NCBI GenBank assembly: GCA_018263405.1
Contig: JAANXG010000140.1
Location: forward strand, 1-18,048
DNA length: 18,048 nt
Reading direction: 5' to 3'
Origin: Gammaproteobacteria bacterium
GTDB taxonomy: Bacteria > Pseudomonadota > Gammaproteobacteria > Arenicellales > JAANXG01
Every line of letters begins with the position of its first letter. Positions within the stretch are counted from its first letter, which is position 1. Both the position numbers and the translations under genes were made by a program. The notes below the pieces were generated by a model. That model was not told the origin of the DNA and ran no database searches. It was given only the letters and a program-made list of their open reading frames with translations. Positions 13,805-18,048 of the stretch are shown piece after piece.

Positions 13805-15246
13805 ATCTGGACACCCCCCACCGTCAGTTCATCCACCAGGAGCGTCGGTTGACCCACGCCTACCGGGACTGCCTGGCCTTCCTTACCGCACGTGCCGACG
13901 CCGGTGTCGAATTCCAGGTCATTGCCCACCATCGATACGCGGGTCAACACATCCGGGCCGTTGCCGATCAACGTCGCGCCTCGAACCGGTTTCGTGACCT
14001 TACCGTGTTCGATCAAATAGGCCTCGCTGGCGGAGAACACGAACTTGCCGGAAGTGATATCGACCTGGCCGCCACCGAAGTTGACCGCGTACAAGCCCTT
14101 GTCCACGGTTCCGATAATTTCCGCCGGCGCATGACCGCCCCCCAGCATGTAAGTATTCGTCATTCGAGGCATCGGCAGATGCGCATACGACTCCCGCCGT
14201 CCGTTGCCGGTCGGTCCCACACCCATGAGCCGGGCATTAAGAACGTCCTGCATATAACCTTTCAATATACCGTTCTCGATCAACACGGTATTCCGCGTTG
14301 GAGTGCCTTCGTCATCCACTGTCAAAGACCCGCGCCGGTGGGGCAAGGTGCCATTATCCACTACCGTACATTGGGAGTCGGCGACTTTCTCCCCGAGCCG
14401 TCCAGAGAATGCCGAGGTACCCTTGCGGTTAAAATCCCCCTCCAGCCCGTGGCCAATAGCCTCGTGCAGCAAAACTCCCGGCCAGCCGGGACCCAGGACG
14501 ACTTTCATGGTTCCCGCGGGCGCATCCACCGCATCCAGATTCACCAGTGCCTGGCGGGCCGCTTCACGCGCATAGCCCAAAGCCAGCCGATCGCTGAAAT
14601 AACGATAATCCCGACGACCTCCACCGCCGGCGCTGCCTTGTTCACGCCGCCCGTTTTGTTCCACGATCACCGTAACATTCAACCGAACCATCGGCCGGAC
14701 ATCGCTCGCCATTTGCCCGTCGCTCCGGACGAGCATGACTACTTCATGAACTCCAGAAAGAGAAACGATCACTTCCCTCACTCGGGAATCCTGTTTACGG
14801 GCTTCGGCCTCAACGCGCTCGAGCAAGGAAATTTTGGCACTATCTTCGAGCGACGCAATCGGGTCGGAATCGGTGTATACGGGTTCAACGGTCACAGCGT
14901 CGTGACCAGCCGCCGACACCGTTCGATTCCGGCCCCGTAGAGCGATGGTGCCCGCGGCGTCCGCGGCCTCGGTCAATGCCTTCAACTGCAATTCGTCCGA
15001 ATACGAAAATCCCGTTTTCTCTCCGGAATTGACGCGCACGCCGACACCCTGCCCGATGTTGTGGCTGCCATTCTTAACCTGACCTTCTTCGAGCACCCAT
15101 GATTCGTGACGCGCATATTGGAAATACATATCCGCATAGTCGATATCCGGATGGGCGAGACGTCCCAATACACGGTCAAGATCCGATTCGTCGAGTCCAC
15201 CGGGCTCCAAAAGCGTTTGTTTCGCCAGTACCAGGGAATCTGTCAA
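13801..15246 (-). CDS. tldD: Metalloprotease TldD
   Basis: TldD is the zinc-bearing subunit of the TldD/TldE protease. The 481-residue product, the same length as E. coli TldD, has the active site LLHEAIGHGLEGD with His261, Glu262 and His265, and the third zinc ligand Cys453 in GVGTCGKEGQAVPVGVGQPT. Other family stretches are YFQYARHESWVLEEGQVKNG near the start and SYAHLPMPRMTNTYMLGG. I place the start at TTG 15246. It overlaps the nitrilase stop by four bases (TTGA), has GGAGG five bases upstream, and the N-terminal residues align with the family. No nearby ATG fits. Substrates in this organism are unknown; no RiPP precursor or ccdAB pair lies nearby. Confidence 0.96.
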   Translation of the reverse strand: MTDSLVLAKQTLLEPGGLDESDLDRVLGRLAHPDIDYADMYFQYARHESWVLEEGQVKNGSHNIGQGVGVRVNSGEKTGFSYSDELQLKALTEAADAAGTIALRGRNRTVSAAGHDAVTVEPVYTDSDPIASLEDSAKISLLERVEAEARKQDSRVREVIVSLSGVHEVVMLVRSDGQMASDVRPMVRLNVTVIVEQNGRREQGSAGGGGRRDYRYFSDRLALGYAREAARQALVNLDAVDAPAGTMKVVLGPGWPGVLLHEAIGHGLEGDFNRKGTSAFSGRLGEKVADSQCTVVDNGTLPHRRGSLTVDDEGTPTRNTVLIENGILKGYMQDVLNARLMGVGPTGNGRRESYAHLPMPRMTNTYMLGGGHAPAEIIGTVDKGLYAVNFGGGQVDITSGKFVFSASEAYLIEHGKVTKPVRGATLIGNGPDVLTRVSMVGNDLEFDTGVGTCGKEGQAVPVGVGQPTLLVDELTVGGVQI

Positions 15247-16115
15247 CTGCTCCTCCCGAGACGTGTTTCGGCAAGGTTGCTACAGGCTCTCCTGCCCAAT
15301 CTTCTGTGACTCAGTGCTGGAAATTCCTTTCGGATATTTTTTAACTGTCTTAGATCGATATCGGCAACGATGACATCGTTACCGGTGCTTTGCTGCGCCA
15401 GAATCCGCCCCCAGGGGTCAATGATCATGGTATGCCCGTGCGTTTGCCGGCCACTTGCATGATCGCCCCATTGCGCCGGGGCAACGATGTAAATCTGATT
15501 CTCGATGGCCCGTGCACGCAGCAAGGGCTCCCAGTGGGCCCGCCCCGTTGTGGCCGTGAATGCCGAAGGCACCGTAACGATCTCGGCACCCTCGTCGACG
15601 AGCCTGCGGTACAGTTCGGGGAATCGCATGTCATAGCACACGGAGAGGCCGACGCGGCCGACCGGGGTATCGACACATATCAAATTATCATCATCCACGG
15701 CACCGGGCTCGAACGCATCGGATTCCCGGTAGGATTCCGTGTCGCTCACACGCACATCGAACAAATGTATCTTGTGATACCGCGCCACCCGTCGGCCTCT
15801 ATCATCGAACATCAGGCAAGTCGCCTTGATACGAGCGTCATCGGCGGCGGCGCGTATCGGCGCGGTCCCGCCTACGATCCAGACCCCGTGCAGGCGGGCC
15901 TGGTCGCTTAGAAACAACTGCACCGGACCATCGCCACAGTGCTCGGCGAACGACGGGCGATCCTTCTCCCTCGCGGGCATCACGGAGAAGTTTTCAGGCA
16001 GCACGACAAACGATGCGCCTTGTTGACGGGCAGCATCGATCAATTCCGCCGCCACCTCAAGATTCGAGGCCTGATCGGCCGATGAGTTCATCTGTACCGC
16101 CGCAATACGTGTCAC
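15243..16115 (-). CDS. Carbon-nitrogen hydrolase of the Nit1/Nit2 (omega-amidase / deaminated-glutathione amidase) type
   Basis: The 290-residue cytoplasmic enzyme has the full nitrilase-superfamily triad: Glu41 in FVVLPENFSV, Lys115 in RYHKIHLFDV and Cys160 in GLSVCYDMRFPELYR. The CYDMRFPELYR form and HKIHLFDV are typical of the Nit branch that hydrolyses short omega-amides such as deaminated glutathione (metabolite repair), rather than true nitrilases. The exact substrate is not provable here. The start is GTG 16115 with GGAGG four bases upstream; the next ATG (Met9) would cut the first strand (RIAAVQM). The last 25 residues, rich in Arg and Ser, extend past the usual family end. A nitrilase between yhdP and tldD is also seen in Pseudomonas. 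Confidence 0.92.
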   Translation of the reverse strand: MTRIAAVQMNSSADQASNLEVAAELIDAARQQGASFVVLPENFSVMPAREKDRPSFAEHCGDGPVQLFLSDQARLHGVWIVGGTAPIRAAADDARIKATCLMFDDRGRRVARYHKIHLFDVRVSDTESYRESDAFEPGAVDDDNLICVDTPVGRVGLSVCYDMRFPELYRRLVDEGAEIVTVPSAFTATTGRAHWEPLLRARAIENQIYIVAPAQWGDHASGRQTHGHTMIIDPWGRILAQQSTGNDVIVADIDLRQLKNIRKEFPALSHRRLGRRACSNLAETRLGRSS

Positions 16116-16123
16116 GCCGCCTC

Positions 16124-16477
16124 CTACTTAAAGCCCTGCTTTTCCACCTGAAGTCCGAGCGAGCCGGGGACACCCGAGCCGGGTCTTAACGCGATCTTAC
16201 GGCTGGCGATGCCCAGGGCCACGAACCAGTTGCGTATCTCGACCGCCCAATTGTGACCGGCTTTACCGCCCGGGTACAAAATGACGATATTGGCGTCGGG
16301 GGACCTGTCGAACTCGTCTACGATTCCGGCAAGTTTAGCGTACTGGGTTACCTGGATCCCTCGCTGTATATCCGGCCACTCTCCCGGGGAGATGTACTCG
16401 GTGCCCCACGCGGACATCGTGGTTACAGCAAAGCAAATTGCCGCAACGACGCGGTACCGGATCGGGTTAAGCGGCAT
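16124..16477 (-). CDS. Small exported protein of unknown function
   Basis: The 117-residue product has a signal peptide (RYRVVAAICFAVTTMSAWG, cleavage near residue 25). The mature part of about 90 residues contains VDEFDRSPDANIVILYPGG, AVEIRNWFVALGIASRKIAL and GSLGLQVEK. The alternation of a helix (NWAVEIRNWFVALGI) with beta strands ending in a possible R-IAL-PGSG turn vaguely recalls OmpA-type or other peptidoglycan-contacting folds, but key OmpA residues are not evident and I do not assign it. ATG 16477 lies five bases after the yhdP stop, and its own stop lies eight bases before the nitrilase start, so it is part of the same transcript. I see no clear Shine-Dalgarno, so translation may depend on yhdP. 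A location in the periplasm is inferred. Confidence 0.8.
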   Translation of the reverse strand: MPLNPIRYRVVAAICFAVTTMSAWGTEYISPGEWPDIQRGIQVTQYAKLAGIVDEFDRSPDANIVILYPGGKAGHNWAVEIRNWFVALGIASRKIALRPGSGVPGSLGLQVEKQGFK

Positions 16478-16482
16478 CGAAG

Positions 16483-18048
16483 TTAGTTTCGCCCGAGCTG
16501 CTCGGTCGCGTCCGTGGCAGGGTGCTCAACGGCTTTCACCCGGGGGGCATCCCAGTCTCCGGTGACGCGATACTTGTGATTGATGAGATTTGCCATTTGT
16601 TTCTTGAATAACTTTTGCACCAAGAAAATCATTGCCCCCGCGGCGGGATTGACGATCGCACCCGCCAAGCTGAGATTACCGCCCAATTGCGGCGCCACTG
16701 CCACATTCAGGTCGTAGGTTTCTTCCGCTAGACTTGTGGAGCCACTCAATTCTATCAGTGCCGCCGGACCGATTATAAAAATACCGTCCGTACGCAACCG
16801 GCCGGTAGTGATAGCGGCGTCACCGTCAATTCGATCGAAGGCCAAGCCATCATTGAATATGTCGGTAAAGTCGAGCTTGAGTCGCCGCGTCAAGCTTTCG
16901 GCGTTAAACAATCCCAGCAACCTACCGGAGCCGGGCTGCAGTTTCAAAAACCGACCGTCTTCAGCGGTGAACGACAACTCCCCGTTGAGCTTCGCCAAAT
17001 CGAATTCCCCGACCCCGCCCGGCCAGCTCAGATCAGCCGTCATTTCGGCCTTGCCTTTGGCGACCTGATCCTTCAGCCCCAGTTGCGCCAACGATTTCCC
17101 GAGATGGTTCGAATCGATCGATACATCGACCCGGGTGCGGTGCGCTCCGAACCGATCCGATGACCACCTGCCTTTTGCGTCGATCCGCATTGCCGGCTGT
17201 TGCAGCGACATTCGTTTTATCCGCCATGCATGCTCCGCGGGCCCTCCCTGGAAATCCAGCCGGCCAAACCGCATTTCCCCGTAACGAAAATCATCGGCAC
17301 GGATCGATAAATGCGCAAATTCGGAGGGTTCCGGCGATTGCTCATACGTGGTGGCGCGTTCGATGTTTTGCAAGCGCGGCCAATGCAAACGAGTCAAATT
17401 GAAGTCGAAGCGTTTGGGCGTCCGGCCCAGCCACATGCGTCCCGTCCCCCGCAGACGGGGTCCAACGAAACGAGCCGCCCAGCGCCTGTTGCCGTCGGTT
17501 GTGGCGTGGATTTCCACCGGGCCCAAATTACGATTCAAGTAGCGGAAACGATCTACATCGACATCCAGCGAGCGAAGATGATCGAACAGCGCGTCCCGCT
17601 CCGGCTCGCTGCTATCCGCTTTGTCCGCCCGCCGGCTCAGTGTATCGATTTCCTCGATCCACCGGTCCATATCGATGTGTTCGCCTTTCACAGCGACCGA
17701 CAGTCGATCTTCCGGTAAACCCCGATCGCTTCCCAAATTCAAAACACCGCGAACCAGGACCTGCTTGTCGTTTTTTCGTTCATAGTGCAACTCGCCGCGC
17801 AACCGGTCTTGAAAATCCATTGCAATACGCCGGCTGTCGCGATCGAAATCGACTTGCACGTCGAGCGCACTCTCCGTTCGTTTGGGTTTCCACAACGGGT
17901 CCGGCAGGAGCACATCCACTCCGTTCAGGTTGCTGCGCACTTCAAGCTTGTCCAGGCCCGGCCGGGCCACGAATCGCCCCTCCCACTTCGCCCGGCCCTG
18001 CAGCCGCGACACCAGCACGGGCCCGACAACAGGCGTCAACCGCGACAC
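16483..18048 (-). CDS. yhdP: AsmA-like envelope protein YhdP, C-terminal part
   Basis: The 521 codons present run from the right edge to TAA 16485-16483, so the N-terminus with its membrane anchor is outside the window. YhdP belongs to the AsmA/TamB-type bridge proteins. In E. coli it spans the periplasm and, with TamB and YdbH, moves phospholipids to the outer membrane. The visible part has the repeating beta-rich AsmA pattern (LHYERKNDKQVLVRGVLNLG, RFVGPRLRGTGRMWLG, GRWSSDRFGAHRTRVDVSID), then the family end: FLKLQPGSGRLLGLFNAES, RLRTDGIFIIGPAALIELSG, GGNLSLAGAIVNPAAGAMIF and QMANLINHKYRVTGDWDAP. Length left of the edge fits the C-terminal 40% of a protein of about 1,270 residues. Confidence 0.93.
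   Translation of the reverse strand: MSRLTPVVGPVLVSRLQGRAKWEGRFVARPGLDKLEVRSNLNGVDVLLPDPLWKPKRTESALDVQVDFDRDSRRIAMDFQDRLRGELHYERKNDKQVLVRGVLNLGSDRGLPEDRLSVAVKGEHIDMDRWIEEIDTLSRRADKADSSEPERDALFDHLRSLDVDVDRFRYLNRNLGPVEIHATTDGNRRWAARFVGPRLRGTGRMWLGRTPKRFDFNLTRLHWPRLQNIERATTYEQSPEPSEFAHLSIRADDFRYGEMRFGRLDFQGGPAEHAWRIKRMSLQQPAMRIDAKGRWSSDRFGAHRTRVDVSIDSNHLGKSLAQLGLKDQVAKGKAEMTADLSWPGGVGEFDLAKLNGELSFTAEDGRFLKLQPGSGRLLGLFNAESLTRRLKLDFTDIFNDGLAFDRIDGDAAITTGRLRTDGIFIIGPAALIELSGSTSLAEETYDLNVAVAPQLGGNLSLAGAIVNPAAGAMIFLVQKLFKKQMANLINHKYRVTGDWDAPRVKAVEHPATDATEQLGRN

Noticed and set aside
13849..14940. Long + strand frame of 363 codons
   Set aside because: It lies entirely opposite tldD, which has full motif support. 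The frame shows no family features and reflects codon bias in tldD.

Overview
The window looks like a chromosomal segment of a gammaproteobacterium outside the enteric group. Three things support this: the order aspS-yebC-ruvC-ruvA-ruvB-tolQ-tolR-tolA-tolB-pal-cpoB-tRNA-Lys, the order yhdP-(small exported protein)-nitrilase-tldD-pmbA, and protein sequences closest in style to Pseudomonas/Chromatiales-type homologues. The genus cannot be fixed by reading alone. From about 1.9 kb to the right end the DNA is dense, moderately GC-rich core genome, and every recognised gene lies on the minus strand, so transcription runs right to left.

Layout from right to left (transcription order). (1) 18048-12458: the C-terminal half of the AsmA-like envelope protein YhdP, a 117-residue exported protein of unknown function, a nitrilase-superfamily amidase, and the TldD/PmbA(TldE) protease pair. 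The genes are tightly packed, with 4-nt start/stop overlaps at nitrilase/tldD and tldD/pmbA. (2) 12441-10112: a promoter, a FmdB-type zinc-ribbon protein and aspartyl-tRNA synthetase. The synthetase carries the His/Gly pair typical of non-discriminating enzymes. (3) 10111-9863: a spacer with a strong palindrome. (4) 9862-6965: yebC-ruvC-ruvA-ruvB, with 4-nt overlaps throughout; this is a regulator/translation-factor family protein plus the Holliday-junction resolvasome. (5) 6854-2134: tolQ-tolR-tolA-tolB-pal-cpoB, the complete trans-envelope Tol-Pal machine for outer-membrane constriction, but without ybgC in front. (6) 1992-1917: tRNA-Lys(UUU) with a consensus sigma70 promoter.

Downstream of the tRNA 3' end (1-1916) the character changes. 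The stretch is a graveyard of accessory DNA: a tyrosine-recombinase gene with its middle deleted and frames shifted, followed by a collapsed IS91-type transposase, an AT-rich empty stretch, a 3' fragment of a conserved uncharacterised gene with a nonsense codon, and a compact multi-hairpin palindrome. Last comes the 5' end of an exported periplasmic-binding-protein gene that leaves the window. Short repeats in direct and inverted orientation lie just upstream of the recombinase and are candidate recombinase-binding or element-end sequences.

I did not find a convincing new biological system. Most of the window is ordinary housekeeping DNA. The points most worth following are the recombinase/IS91 relic with its repeats beside tRNA-Lys, the 372-450 structured palindrome, the predicted lipoprotein form of CpoB with a long Gln-rich linker, the predicted non-discriminating AspRS, and the unknown exported protein between yhdP and the nitrilase.
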